A stretch of 64,000 bases of DNA, taken from contig NZ_JAGEMM010000003.1 of the NCBI RefSeq assembly GCF_017921815.1, positions 186,001 to 250,000 on the forward strand. The letters are read 5' to 3'. This document shows positions 1-8,788 of this stretch, in pieces. The notes under the pieces were generated by a model. The model was not told the DNA's origin. It made no database searches and saw only the letters and a list, made by a program, of their open reading frames with translations. This stretch comes from Microvirga antarctica. GTDB taxonomy: Bacteria; Pseudomonadota; Alphaproteobacteria; Rhizobiales; Beijerinckiaceae. Position numbers and translations under genes: made by a program. The stretch's first letter is position 1. Each line of letters begins with the position of its first letter.

Positions 1-129
1 GGCGAAAGGGTCGGGGTCATGGCAGGCTCCGGTGATGCCCCACTATAAGCGTCAAGGAGCCGCGTTTCGATGGCATTATGGCGCAATCTCCCTTAGAAAA
101 TCCGGACAATATCTGTAAAGGCCGCTGAT

Positions 130-591
130 ATGGCGAATATCGACCGGATCGACCGCAGGATTCTGAAGGAACTCCAGGCCGACGGGCGGATCAGCAATGT
201 GGATCTGGCCGACAAGATCGGGCTCTCGCCCACCTCCACGGGCGAGCGGATGAAGCGTCTTCAAAGAGACGGTTACATCGCGGGCTTCGGGGCGCGCCTC
301 GACCCCCACAAGCTCGGCCTCGAACTGCTCGTCTTCGTCGAGGTCTCCCTCGATAAGACGACGCCGGACGTGTTTGAGAAATTCGCCGCAGCGGTCCGCC
401 GCGCGCCGGAGGTCCTCGAATGCCACATGGTGGCGGGCGGCTTCGATTATCTCGTCAAGACCCGGGTCGCCGACATGAGCGCCTATCGAGCCTTCCTCGG
501 CGAGATTCTTCTGGCGCTTCCCGGCGTCAAGGAGACCCGCACCTACGCGGTGATGGAGGAGGTCAAGAACGATGGCGCTTTGCCGGTCTAG
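130..591 (+). CDS. Lrp/AsnC-family transcriptional regulator
   Basis: This 153-residue protein has the usual Lrp/AsnC length and plan. Residues 1-60 form an N-terminal winged helix-turn-helix (IDRRILKEL, then DLADKIGLS, with recognition segment STGERMKRLQRDG). Residues 65-145 form the alpha/beta RAM/AsnC ligand-binding domain (LVFVEVSLD, then the GGFDYLVK core). It should bind DNA as a dimer or octamer and respond to an amino acid. The ATG at 130 follows an AAAGG stretch and begins exactly at the family N-terminus. The 129 bp before it run to the window edge, so a divergent target gene may lie outside. Members in this order often control proline or branched-chain amino-acid genes (for example PutR), and the short C-terminal tail resembles those, but the effector is inference only. 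Confidence 0.92.
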   Translation: MANIDRIDRRILKELQADGRISNVDLADKIGLSPTSTGERMKRLQRDGYIAGFGARLDPHKLGLELLVFVEVSLDKTTPDVFEKFAAAVRRAPEVLECHMVAGGFDYLVKTRVADMSAYRAFLGEILLALPGVKETRTYAVMEEVKNDGALPV

Positions 592-728
592 CCGGCCTGC
601 TCAAATCCGCGACATCTGCCGGTTCGGACGTCACTGTGCCTTGACGCGTCGCCGGGATCTGCTGGCATGATGCCGGAAAACCGGGACCGCGGGCGAAACG
701 CGCGGCTGGCATGAAGATTGCTTCGTCA

Positions 729-758
729 TTGACAATGCCCGGTCCGCGCGCGGACCGG
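729..758. promoter_or_regulatory. TTGACA box followed by a perfect 20-bp palindrome
   Basis: A TTGACA hexamer lies at 729-734 and a perfect palindrome at 739-758 (arms 739-748 and 749-758). The palindrome sits 25 bp before the ATG of the binding-protein gene. If TTGACA is a -35 element, the palindrome covers the expected -10, as an operator would. It could also fold as an RNA hairpin near the ribosome binding site (GAGGGAAGAGGG at 763-774). Confidence 0.4.
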
Positions 759-783
759 CACCGAGGGAAGAGGGTTCTGGCCA

Positions 784-1827
784 ATGCGTTTTGATCGTTC
801 GACGAGGGCTGCCGCCGCCTGTGCGGCCATCTTGGCAGGCGCTGCGGCGCTGTTCCTGTCCGCCGGCGCGCAGGCGCAGACGCCCGTCCGCTTCAGCCTC
901 GACTGGCGCTGGGAAGGCCCGGCCGCCCCCTTCGCGGTCGCCCTCGATAAAGGGTACTTCAAGGCCGAAGGCCTCGACGTGACGATCGATCCGGCGGCGG
1001 GCTCTCGCGAGCCGATCTCCCGGGTTGCCTCCGGCACCTATGATGCGGGCTTCGGGGACGTCAATTCGCTGGTGCGGTTCCGCGACGAGAATCCCGGCAC
1101 CGACATCAAGGCCGTGATGGTGATCTACGATCGCCCGCCCTTCGCCTTGATCGGCCGCAAGAGCCGCGGCATCAGCACCGATGTGGCGAGCCTGCAGGGC
1201 AAGAAGTTCGGAGCGCCCGTGGCCGATGGGGCGTTTGCCCAATGGCCGATCTTCAAGTCGGTCAACAAAATCGACGATTCCACCATGAAGTTCGAGAATG
1301 TCGGCTTCCCGGTACGCGAGCCGATGCTCGCCCAGGGCGACGTGGATGCGGTGTTCGGCTTCTCGATGTCGTCCTACATCAACCTGAAATCCCGGGGCGT
1401 TCCCGCCGAGGATATCGTGGTCTTGCTGATGAGCGATTACGGCGTCGATCTCTATGGAAACACGATCATCGTGTCGGAGAAATTCGCCAAGGAAAAGCCC
1501 GAGGCCGTGAAGGGGCTTCTGCGGGCGATCATGAAGGGCGTGCAGGACACCATCAAGGACCCGTCGGCAGCTGTCGATTCCATCATCAAGCGCAACGATG
1601 TGGCCAAGAAGGATGTGGAACTCGAGCGGCTCAAGATGGTGCTCGACCAGAACATCCTCACGCCGTGGGTCAAGGCCAACGGCTTCGGCGGCATCGCCAA
1701 GGACCGGTTCGCCCAGTCCCTCGACCAGATCGGGCTGACCTTCACCTACAAGAAGAAGCCCGCGGTCGAGGAGGTGTTCACCGAAGAATTCCTCCCGCCC
1801 GCCGAACAGCGCAAGGTCTCTCCCTAG
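784..1827 (+). CDS. ABC transporter substrate-binding protein, NMT1/THI5 type
   Basis: This 347-residue periplasmic binding protein begins with a Sec signal peptide: basic N-terminus, hydrophobic stretch at about 11-27, cleavage near AQA-QT at residue 32. The mature part opens VRFSLDWRWEGP and contains the KGYFKAEGLDV segment characteristic of the NMT1/THI5/SsuA-like (PF09084) fold. It is the first gene of a three-gene importer followed by its ATPase and permease in the same direction. The substrate is unknown: members import nitrate, sulfonates, taurine, pyrimidine thiamine precursors, riboflavin and other small molecules. No TPP riboswitch is visible upstream, so a thiamine role is not supported by sequence. 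Confidence 0.9.
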   Translation: MRFDRSTRAAAACAAILAGAAALFLSAGAQAQTPVRFSLDWRWEGPAAPFAVALDKGYFKAEGLDVTIDPAAGSREPISRVASGTYDAGFGDVNSLVRFRDENPGTDIKAVMVIYDRPPFALIGRKSRGISTDVASLQGKKFGAPVADGAFAQWPIFKSVNKIDDSTMKFENVGFPVREPMLAQGDVDAVFGFSMSSYINLKSRGVPAEDIVVLLMSDYGVDLYGNTIIVSEKFAKEKPEAVKGLLRAIMKGVQDTIKDPSAAVDSIIKRNDVAKKDVELERLKMVLDQNILTPWVKANGFGGIAKDRFAQSLDQIGLTFTYKKKPAVEEVFTEEFLPPAEQRKVSP

Positions 1828-1882
1828 CGTCATCACCCCTCGCGCGCCGCTGTCGACCCCAGCGCAGAAACGGAGCCTTCGC

Positions 1883-2674
1883 GTGGCGGCTTTCGTCGAG
1901 ATCCAGGACGTCACCCATGTCTACGCGCGCGCGGAAGATGGGGCTCCGGCTGTCGCGCATCTGAACCTCAAGGTCATGGAGGGGGAGTTCGCCGCCATCG
2001 TCGGACCGTCGGGCTGCGGCAAGTCCACCCTGATGAAGCTGGCGACAGGGCTGCAATTTCCCCGCGAGGGCACCGTCATCGTGGGTGGTCGTGAGGTGGG
2101 AGCGCCGGTCAAGCTCGCCGGCATGGCGTTTCAGAATCCGACCATGCTGCCCTGGCGCACCACCCTCGACAACATCCTGCTGCCGCTGGAAATCGTCGAG
2201 CCGCACCGGTCGCGCCTGCGACGACACAAGGCCGAATATGTGGACAAGGCCGAGCGTCTGCTCGCCTCGGTCGGGCTCAAGGGGCAGGGCGACAAGTTCC
2301 CGTGGCAATTGTCCGGCGGCATGCAGCAGCGCGCTTCCCTGTGTCGGGCACTGATCCACGAGCCCAAGCTGTTGATGCTGGACGAGCCCTTTGGCGCGCT
2401 CGACACCTTCACGCGCGAGGAATTGTGGTGCGTCATGCGGGATCTGCATGCGGCCCAAAAGGTCACCATCATTCTCGTCACGCACGATCTGCGCGAGGCG
2501 GCGTTCCTGGCCGATCGGATCTTCTGCATGAGCAGCAGGCCGGGTCGGATCGTGGCGGAGCGCGAAGTGGACTTTCCACGGCCGCGCGAACTCGACATCA
2601 CCTACACACCGCCCTTTTCCGCGCTGGTGCAGGATTTGCGCGCCCATATCGCGCAAGCCCGGGCCGGAGGCTGA
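1883..2674 (+). CDS. ABC transporter ATP-binding protein (SsuB/TauB-like)
   Basis: This 263-residue ATPase has Walker A GPSGCGKST at residues 41-49, a Q-loop (MAFQNPTMLPW), the signature LSGGMQQR, Walker B LLMLDEP and a D-loop/H-loop (VTHDLREA). It energises the importer formed with the flanking binding protein and permease. The start is GTG at 1883, the only start leaving a complete first beta strand before Walker A; it lies 55 bp after the binding-protein stop. The stop is one base before the permease ATG, so translation is probably coupled. Sequence type matches nitrate/sulfonate/taurine importers, but the substrate cannot be assigned. Confidence 0.93.
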   Translation: MAAFVEIQDVTHVYARAEDGAPAVAHLNLKVMEGEFAAIVGPSGCGKSTLMKLATGLQFPREGTVIVGGREVGAPVKLAGMAFQNPTMLPWRTTLDNILLPLEIVEPHRSRLRRHKAEYVDKAERLLASVGLKGQGDKFPWQLSGGMQQRASLCRALIHEPKLLMLDEPFGALDTFTREELWCVMRDLHAAQKVTIILVTHDLREAAFLADRIFCMSSRPGRIVAEREVDFPRPRELDITYTPPFSALVQDLRAHIAQARAGG

Positions 2675-2675
2675 C

Positions 2676-3449
2676 ATGGCACTGAGCACGAAACGCAAGC
2701 TTGCCCTTGCGCCCTGGGTCTTCACGTTTGCGTTCTTCGCCGCCTGGGAAATCGTCTGCCGGGCCTTCGGGGTGTCCAGTTTCGTGCTGCCCGCGCCCTC
2801 CACCATCGCCATGGCGATCTGGGAATACCGCACGCAGCTTGCCTATCACGCCGTGTTCACCCTGTGGATGACGCTGGCCGGCTTTGGCATGGCGGTAGCG
2901 TTCGGCCTTGGGCTCGGAATGGTGCTGGGATCGTCACGGCTGATCAATGCCGGCACCTATCCGCTTCTCGTGGGCTTCAACGCCATCCCCAAGGTCGCGG
3001 TCGTGCCGATCCTCGTGTTCTGGTTCGGCGTCGGCTGGGTGCCGCCGGTGATGACGGCGTTCCTGATTTCGTTCTTCCCCATCGTGGTCAACGTGGCGAC
3101 CGGCATCTCGACCGTCGAGCCGGAGATGGAGGACGTGCTGCGGGCGCTGGGCGCCTCGAAGCGCGACATCGTCTTCAAGGTCGGGCTGCCGCGCGCGATG
3201 CCCTATTTCTTCGGCTCGCTGAAGGTCGCCATCACCCTGGCCTATGTGGGCTCGGTGATCGGCGAACAGAACGCCTCGAATGTCGGCATCGGCAATCTGC
3301 TCACCCGCGCGTCTGCCGCGTTCGAGGTGCCGCTCGTCTGGGCGGCGCTTGTGGTGCTGGCGGTTCTGGGCGTCATCATGTACGCCGCGACCGCGTCCGT
3401 GGAGCGCGCGATGACGGGGTGGGCGCAACGCTCCGAAATGGCGAATTAG
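2676..3449 (+). CDS. ABC transporter permease (SsuC/TauC-like)
   Basis: This 257-residue inner-membrane protein has about six hydrophobic helices and the BPD-type EAA loop (EDVLRALGASKRDIVFKVGLPRAMP region, about residues 151-175) that contacts the ATPase. It is the last gene of the 784-3449 operon, with ATG one base after the ATPase stop. It ends seven bases from the convergent cobW-type gene. Family and position fix its role as the membrane channel of the NMT1-type importer. Confidence 0.93.
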   Translation: MALSTKRKLALAPWVFTFAFFAAWEIVCRAFGVSSFVLPAPSTIAMAIWEYRTQLAYHAVFTLWMTLAGFGMAVAFGLGLGMVLGSSRLINAGTYPLLVGFNAIPKVAVVPILVFWFGVGWVPPVMTAFLISFFPIVVNVATGISTVEPEMEDVLRALGASKRDIVFKVGLPRAMPYFFGSLKVAITLAYVGSVIGEQNASNVGIGNLLTRASAAFEVPLVWAALVVLAVLGVIMYAATASVERAMTGWAQRSEMAN

Positions 3450-3456
3450 AGCGCCG

Positions 3457-4599
3457 CTAGCGCCGCAGCGAGAGAGGACTGTCGGACAGCGCCGCGGCGT
3501 CCGGCTGATCGATGCCGGGTGCGCCGATGAAGGCATTCCAGAGTTTTTCGACCGGCTCGCGGGCAAGGTCCTGCACGATGAACACGACCCGGCTGCGGCG
3601 ATCCTCGCTCGGCCAGCGCGGCAGCACCGCCGGGACATGGATGACGTGCTGGACGCCGTGAATCACGACGGGGTGCTCGGGGTCCTCGGCGATTGCCACC
3701 AGACCCTTCACCCGCAGCAGCTTCGCGCCTTGCGACGAACGCAGGAAATCGAGGAACGTGTCGAGCGCACCCTGTCGGATCGGCCGCTCGCTGGTGAGGC
3801 AGAAGGCATGAATGCCGGCATCATGCCGGTTCACGTCGTGATGATGATGATGGCCCCCATGCCCGTGCGCGTGATGGCCGTGCTGGTGCGCGTGGTGCCT
3901 CTGTTCGGCCTCCTCGACCGCCTCCGCGCTGAGCCAGTCACGCACATCCGCGATCTTGCCGTCGAGGCCGAACAGGCCGCCGGCGACGATCGCCTCGACG
4001 GGTGCATCCGCGCTCAGGATCCGCGCGCCGGGATTGAGCGCCTGCAGTCGGTCGCGCAGGCGAGCAAGATCGGCCTTGTCCGCGAGGAGGTCCGCTTTCG
4101 CGATGACGATCCGTTCGGCCACCGCCGCCTGTCGGACGGCCTCGCGATGGGCGTCCAGCGTGCGCTCTCCGTTGACCGCATCGACCACGGTAACGACGCC
4201 CTCGACCGCATACCGCATCGACAGATAGGGATGGTACAGGACCGCGTGCAAAATCGGCGCCGGATCGGCAAGGCCCGTGGTTTCGATGATGACGCGGCGG
4301 AACGGCGCAATGCGGCCATTGTCGCGCTTGCGCAGGAGATCCTCGAGCGTCGAAATCAGGTCGCCCCGCACGGTGCAGCACAGGCACCCGGCGGACAGCA
4401 GAATCATCCCGTCGTCGACCGTCTCCACCAGCAGATGGTCGAGACCGATCTCGCCGAATTCGTTGATGATGACGACGGTGTCGTGCATCGCCGGGTCCTG
4501 CACCAGCCGGTTGAGCAGCGTCGTCTTTCCCGCCCCCAGAAACCCGGTGAGGATTGTCAGCGGAATGGGCGGCAGCGGGCCGGCGGGGCGGTCGGACAT
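3457..4599 (-). CDS. CobW/ZNG1-family GTPase metallochaperone
   Basis: This 380-residue G3E GTPase has Walker A GFLGAGKTT at residues 19-27, the metal-binding GCLCC motif at about 71-75, Walker B/switch ETTGLADP, and the guanine-specificity region IAKADL. A histidine-rich loop (about residues 228-255, with runs of HH and HHHHH) separates the GTPase from the C-terminal CobW_C domain. Family members load zinc, cobalt or nitrile-hydratase metals into client proteins; the metal here is not determined. I chose ATG at 4599 over the TTG at 4620 because the latter would overlap the upstream transporter stop. It follows the EamA gene with four bases between them, so they are probably co-transcribed. 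Confidence 0.9.
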   Translation of the reverse strand: MSDRPAGPLPPIPLTILTGFLGAGKTTLLNRLVQDPAMHDTVVIINEFGEIGLDHLLVETVDDGMILLSAGCLCCTVRGDLISTLEDLLRKRDNGRIAPFRRVIIETTGLADPAPILHAVLYHPYLSMRYAVEGVVTVVDAVNGERTLDAHREAVRQAAVAERIVIAKADLLADKADLARLRDRLQALNPGARILSADAPVEAIVAGGLFGLDGKIADVRDWLSAEAVEEAEQRHHAHQHGHHAHGHGGHHHHHDVNRHDAGIHAFCLTSERPIRQGALDTFLDFLRSSQGAKLLRVKGLVAIAEDPEHPVVIHGVQHVIHVPAVLPRWPSEDRRSRVVFIVQDLAREPVEKLWNAFIGAPGIDQPDAAALSDSPLSLRR

Positions 4600-4603
4600 C
4601 GGT

Positions 4604-5500
4604 TCAATCCGTTGGAACAAGAGGCGCGGCGGGACGCCGCTCCGAGATGATATTGGTGACGATGGCGCAAAGCACGAGGGAGCCCCCGAGGATTTGTACC
4701 GGTGTCAGCGTCTCGGCGAGCACGAGGGTCGAGGCGACAGCCGAGACGACGGGCTCGATGCAATAGGCGATCCCGGCCGTCGCCGCCGAAAGGCGGCCCA
4801 GAGCGGCGACCTGCAACAGGAATCCCAACAGATATCCGCCGATGGTCATGGCCACCGCCAGCGGAGCAAAGGCCAACATGCGCGGCGACACGAGGCTGTC
4901 GGTGAGCATGCCGACGGCAAGCGCTGTCGGCAGCACGATCAGGTGGACCCAGAACACCTTGGCGACGATGGGGGTCTTGCGGCAGCGGGCGGCGGCGAAG
5001 AACTGCGTGGCGGTCGCGGCGGCCGCCGCCAGCGCCAACGCCAGACCCCGCCAATCGAGATGATCGAACGCGGGCCCCACCACCATCACAACGCCCAGCA
5101 GGGCCAGCGCCACGACGCCCAGCAGGCGGGCGGTCAGCGGCGTACCCTCCACAAGCGGGCTGGCAAGCACGATCAGCGAGGGATAGGCATAGAACAGCAC
5201 GGCCGCGACGGTGACGGGAATAAAGGCCACCGACGACAGGTAGCAGAGCCCTACCGCGGCCGTCGACAAGCCCAGCACCAGGACGATGCCGCGTTCGCCC
5301 TCCGCGACCTTCATCCGGCTCTTCGCCACGACTGACGCGGCCGAGATCAGCACGAGCATCAGCAGGACCCGGTAGACCACGAGCGCAGGCCCCGGCACGC
5401 CGGCCAGCGACGCCGCCCCGGCATAGACAATGTTCAGGCCATAGAGGCTCGCAGAAGCAAGCGCGAGCAGGAGGCCATGTGAGGCGAATGAGGAGAACAT
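4604..5500 (-). CDS. EamA/DMT-family transporter
   Basis: This 298-residue hydrophobic protein has about ten membrane helices arranged as two EamA repeats; the second begins near AAATATQFFAAARC and ends in GGSLVLCAIVTNI. It belongs to the drug/metabolite transporter superfamily, whose members export amino acids, sugars or drugs, or are orphans. ATG at 5500 (MFSSFASHG) leads directly into the first helix; an upstream in-frame start at 5551 would add a charged non-membrane leader. Located directly upstream of the CobW-type gene on the same strand. No substrate can be inferred. Confidence 0.88.
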   Translation of the reverse strand: MFSSFASHGLLLALASASLYGLNIVYAGAASLAGVPGPALVVYRVLLMLVLISAASVVAKSRMKVAEGERGIVLVLGLSTAAVGLCYLSSVAFIPVTVAAVLFYAYPSLIVLASPLVEGTPLTARLLGVVALALLGVVMVVGPAFDHLDWRGLALALAAAAATATQFFAAARCRKTPIVAKVFWVHLIVLPTALAVGMLTDSLVSPRMLAFAPLAVAMTIGGYLLGFLLQVAALGRLSAATAGIAYCIEPVVSAVASTLVLAETLTPVQILGGSLVLCAIVTNIISERRPAAPLVPTD

Positions 5501-5594
5501 GCGGCGACCACGGTGGAGCCCACCGTTCGCCTGCTTCCAGCGCGATTGCAAGGTCCCTGCCGCCGGTTCCGGTCCCGGGGGCTTGGTCCAGCGT

Positions 5595-7160
5595 CTATTC
5601 GACGGTGGTTTTGGGCTTTGCCGGAACGGCAGCTTTCTTCGGCTTGGCCTTGGGGTCGGTGACTGGCGCGGCCTTGCCTGCCTGTGCCGGATCCTTCGCC
5701 GGGGCCGGATCCTTCACGGCGGCATTCCTGGCCGGCGCCGCTTTGGCAGGGCTCGCCGTGTCAGTCGAGGTCTTGGCCGCTGGGGTCTTGGCCGCCGAAG
5801 TCTTGTCTCCCGAAGTCTTGTCTCCCGAAGTCTTGTCCCCCGAAGTCTTGGCAGCGGGCGCTGCGGCCTGCCCGGCGACAGGCTTCACGCTGATGACGGC
5901 CCGGGCCTTGCCTTTGGACGCGGCCGGCTTGTCGTCCGCAGCATCGTCGGTCGCCACCGCCTCCACAGCGGACTTGTCCTTCTTGCCCTTGCTCTTTGCG
6001 GCTTTTTCCTGCGCGGCCTTGAGTTTCTGGGCCTTGGCGTCCTTCGCCTTGAGGGCCGCCTCTTCCTTGGCGGCCTCGGCCGCGAGATCGCGTTCGGAGG
6101 GTGGGTTCAGGCCGACCCAGACGAGCTCCGGCTGGACGGCCGAGCGCGGTCCCAGGCTCGTGCGCAGGGGTTGGGCTCCACCGGCAAAAGCGAGCATGTC
6201 GGACGAGAAGAGATTCGGAACCCCGCCATTGTCCCCGGCAAGCGTTGTCGGGCTGTCCTCTTCCTTGGGCATCGGGCCACGCCGGTCGCAGATGACCGAG
6301 CGCATGTCAGGCGGGGAGGTGGCGTTGGAGGCGGGCAGGGCGGCAAGCGTCGGGCTCGTCCAGCCGGCCTGGTTGTTGAAGCCCCGGTCGAACAATTCGG
6401 CAGCCTTCATGGTCCGCTCGTTCGCCGAGGGCGCGCCCATCACCACGGTGATGAGATGGCGTCCGTTGCGGGTGGCGCTCGCCACCACGTTGAAGCCGGC
6501 CGAGCAGATGAAGCCGGTCTTCATGCCGTCGGCGCCCGGATAGCGTCCGATGAGCCCGTTGGTGTTGCGCATGATGCGGCGGCCGTACTGGATCGCCCCG
6601 ATATGGAACAGCTCTTGGTAGGCGGGAAATTCCGTCAAAAGGGCGCGGGCGAGGATCGCCATGTCGCGCGCCGTGGTCTGGTTGCGCTCGTCCGGCAGCC
6701 CGTGCGGATTGGCGAAGTGACTGTCGCGCATGCCCAGCCGGACCGCGTTGCTGTTCATGAGGTCTGCAAAGCCTTCGATGGAGCCGCCGAGATTCTCGGC
6801 AATCGTGGCTGCGACGTCATTGGCCGACTTCACCATCAGGATCTTGAGGGCGTTGTCGAGGCGGACCTGGGTGCCAGGCTTGAAGCCCATCTTGGAAGGC
6901 GGTTGGGCGGCTGCGCTGTCCGAGACGGTGAGCAGGGTCTCGAGGCTCGCCTGATTGGTGCGGATGAAGTCCAGCGCCACGTACGTGGTCATCAGCTTGG
7001 TGATGGAGGCCGGAAACCACGGGTCGGTCGCGCGCTCCGCATGGAGCACCTTGCCTGATTCAAGTTCGACCACCAGCGCCGGCCCACCTGCAAGCGCCGT
7101 TGCGCTGGTGAAGGCGGCGATGGCGAACGCTACAAGACGAACGGCTCGATTGGCGCTCAT
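5595..7160 (-). CDS. D-alanyl-D-alanine carboxypeptidase (DacF/PBP5-6 type) with long Lys/Ala-rich tail
   Basis: This 521-residue periplasmic S11 peptidase trims the terminal D-Ala of peptidoglycan pentapeptides. All three active-site motifs are present: SITK (Ser52, Lys55), SAN (112-114) and KTG (214-216). A Sec signal peptide ends near ALA-GG at residue 25. After the catalytic domain (to about residue 260) comes a roughly 150-residue Lys/Ala/Pro-rich tail containing tandem copies of GDKTS, encoded by a 15-bp repeat. ATG at 7160 begins the signal peptide; a further start 21 bp upstream adds only a few residues. The gene is divergent from the EamA gene at 7357. The tail may contact cell-wall polymers, but that is inference. 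Confidence 0.9.
   Translation of the reverse strand: MSANRAVRLVAFAIAAFTSATALAGGPALVVELESGKVLHAERATDPWFPASITKLMTTYVALDFIRTNQASLETLLTVSDSAAAQPPSKMGFKPGTQVRLDNALKILMVKSANDVAATIAENLGGSIEGFADLMNSNAVRLGMRDSHFANPHGLPDERNQTTARDMAILARALLTEFPAYQELFHIGAIQYGRRIMRNTNGLIGRYPGADGMKTGFICSAGFNVVASATRNGRHLITVVMGAPSANERTMKAAELFDRGFNNQAGWTSPTLAALPASNATSPPDMRSVICDRRGPMPKEEDSPTTLAGDNGGVPNLFSSDMLAFAGGAQPLRTSLGPRSAVQPELVWVGLNPPSERDLAAEAAKEEAALKAKDAKAQKLKAAQEKAAKSKGKKDKSAVEAVATDDAADDKPAASKGKARAVISVKPVAGQAAAPAAKTSGDKTSGDKTSGDKTSAAKTPAAKTSTDTASPAKAAPARNAAVKDPAPAKDPAQAGKAAPVTDPKAKPKKAAVPAKPKTTVE
5796..5855. repeat. 15-bp tandem repeat inside the carboxypeptidase gene
   Basis: Four consecutive copies start at 5796, 5811, 5826 and 5841 (unit cgaagtcttgtctcc; the last two copies differ near their 3' ends). 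They encode GDKTS/AAKTS units in the C-terminal tail. In-frame unit length means copy number can vary without a frameshift. Confidence 0.9.
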
Positions 7161-7356
7161 GCGACACGGCTCCAAAGTCAAAACAGCGGAAAAAGGGGAG
7201 TGCGCCGCAGCGGCCCCGCTTGTCTTGTCGAGGCATTTTTAGTCCCGGACCGCCGATTTGACTAGGCCGGGAGAGCATTTTCGCCTCTAACCTCCTCCCT
7301 GTCTGAAGATTCCATGGCAAGAGCATGGCAAGAGTTGCGCGAATTGAAGATCGACC

Positions 7357-8259
7357 ATGAGCCTCTCCCTCCTCTGGATCCCCGTCACGCTCGTGGCCGC
7401 GGCCGCTCAGACCGCCCGGAATGCGACGCAGCGCCGCCTGACTGAGACAATCGGAACGGTCGGCGCCACCCAGGTCCGGTTTCTCTACGGTTTCCCCTTC
7501 GCGCTCTTGTCGCTCGCGCTTTTGCGCCTGATCGGCGGAGAGATCCTGCCCGCGGTCAATCCGGAATTCTTCGCCTATGTGCTGGCGGGCGCCGTCTCGC
7601 AGATCCTGGCCACCGGCTTGATGCTGTCGGCCATGCGACAGCGCTCCTTCGGGGTCGTGACGGCCTACACCAAGACCGAGCCGGTCCAGGTGGCGCTCTT
7701 CGGCCTTGTCCTTCTGGGCGACCACATCACGCCCCAGATCGCCATGGCGATCGTCATCGCAACTGCCGGCGTGCTGGTGATGTCCATCAAGCCCGGCACG
7801 GACCTCAAGCATGCGGGCCTGCGCCCGATGATCTTCGGCATTGCGTCCGGGGCCTTTTTCGCACTGGCGGCCATCGGCTTCAGGGGGGCGATCCTGTCGC
7901 TCGACCAGGGTTCGTCCGTCATGCGGGCGACGACGACGCTCGCCTGGGGCCTGGGTCTCCAGACTGCCATCCTCGTCGCCTGGCTTGGCGTTTTCGACCG
8001 CAGGGCCCTTCTGGCAAGCTTCGGTGCCTGGCGGCCGTCGCTGGGCGCGGGCTTTCTCGGCGCGCTGGCGTCCCAGTTCTGGTTCATCGGCTTTGCGCTC
8101 ACCACCGCCGCCAATGTGCGCACCCTGGCCCTCGTCGAGGTCGTGATGGCCCAGCTCGTGTCACAGCGTTTCATGGGGCACGTGACCACGCGGCGGGAGC
8201 TGGCCGGCATGGTGCTCATCATCCTCGGAGTCGGGCTCCTATTGCTCGGTCAGCGCTGA
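7357..8259 (+). CDS. EamA/DMT-family transporter
   Basis: This 300-residue integral membrane protein has ten predicted helices in two EamA repeats (about residues 1-130 and 155-300). Conserved DMT features include the PVQVALFGLVLLGD segment at the end of the first repeat and the LVEVVMAQLVSQRF segment in the second. It reads away from the carboxypeptidase gene across a 196-bp divergent spacer and its 3' end overlaps the convergent Nudix gene by 21 bp. The two EamA proteins in this window are not close copies of each other. The substrate is unknown. Confidence 0.88.
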   Translation: MSLSLLWIPVTLVAAAAQTARNATQRRLTETIGTVGATQVRFLYGFPFALLSLALLRLIGGEILPAVNPEFFAYVLAGAVSQILATGLMLSAMRQRSFGVVTAYTKTEPVQVALFGLVLLGDHITPQIAMAIVIATAGVLVMSIKPGTDLKHAGLRPMIFGIASGAFFALAAIGFRGAILSLDQGSSVMRATTTLAWGLGLQTAILVAWLGVFDRRALLASFGAWRPSLGAGFLGALASQFWFIGFALTTAANVRTLALVEVVMAQLVSQRFMGHVTTRRELAGMVLIILGVGLLLLGQR

Positions 8260-8658
8260 CGTTTCGTCATTGATCGCCCGGGCCAGGGGCAGGATGCTGT
8301 CGCGCGTCAAGGCGGCGAGCGGAACGTCCCCCGGCGCGGACGGGTCGAGCCACAGGGACTCGGCGATTTCGCCCTTGCAGGAGATCCGGCCTGTCACCGC
8401 GACGGCATAAACGGCCGCCCGGACACGACGTCCCGGTTCATGGGCGGCCTCAGCTTCGCAGAGGCCCAATGGCCGGGCCGAGCCTGGCAGGATGCCGCAA
8501 CCGAGTTCCTCGTCGAGTTCCCGCGCCAGCGCCGTGAGATCGTCCTCGCCCGGATCCCGCTTGCCGCCCGGCTGCATGAAGACGTGCGTCCCGGCCTTCC
8601 GGACCAGCAGCACATGGCCCCTCTCATCCCGGATCAGCCCCACCACAACCTCGATCAT
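8239..8658 (-). CDS. Nudix hydrolase
   Basis: This 139-residue protein contains a complete Nudix box, G-x5-E-x7-REL-x-EE-x-G, starting at about residue 31 (PGGKRDPGEDD...RELDEELG). The box binds Mg2+ and hydrolyses nucleoside diphosphates linked to another moiety. Size and lack of extra domains fit a MutT/NUDT-like housecleaning enzyme; the substrate cannot be inferred. ATG at 8658 starts the first beta strand (MIEVVVGLI); the longer open frame upstream lacks domain similarity and would run into the divergent thiolase gene. The 3' end overlaps the convergent EamA gene. Confidence 0.9.
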   Translation of the reverse strand: MIEVVVGLIRDERGHVLLVRKAGTHVFMQPGGKRDPGEDDLTALARELDEELGCGILPGSARPLGLCEAEAAHEPGRRVRAAVYAVAVTGRISCKGEIAESLWLDPSAPGDVPLAALTRDSILPLARAINDETSALTEQ

Positions 8659-8788
8659 GCGGATGGCTCCTTCGAACGGCAGTTTGAGAAAAATCAAACG
8701 CTTGTTAGAGAGGCTCCTCGACCGCGCCGCCCTTGCTGGCTTGGTAAAATAACCCCATCTTGCGTTCAACGCCTTATCGGAGATCGCC

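Noticed and set aside
592-783. Possible TPP riboswitch before the NMT1-type importer
   Set aside because: The conserved TPP core (CTGAGA and the ACCTGATC part) is absent; only a TTGACA box and a palindrome are seen.
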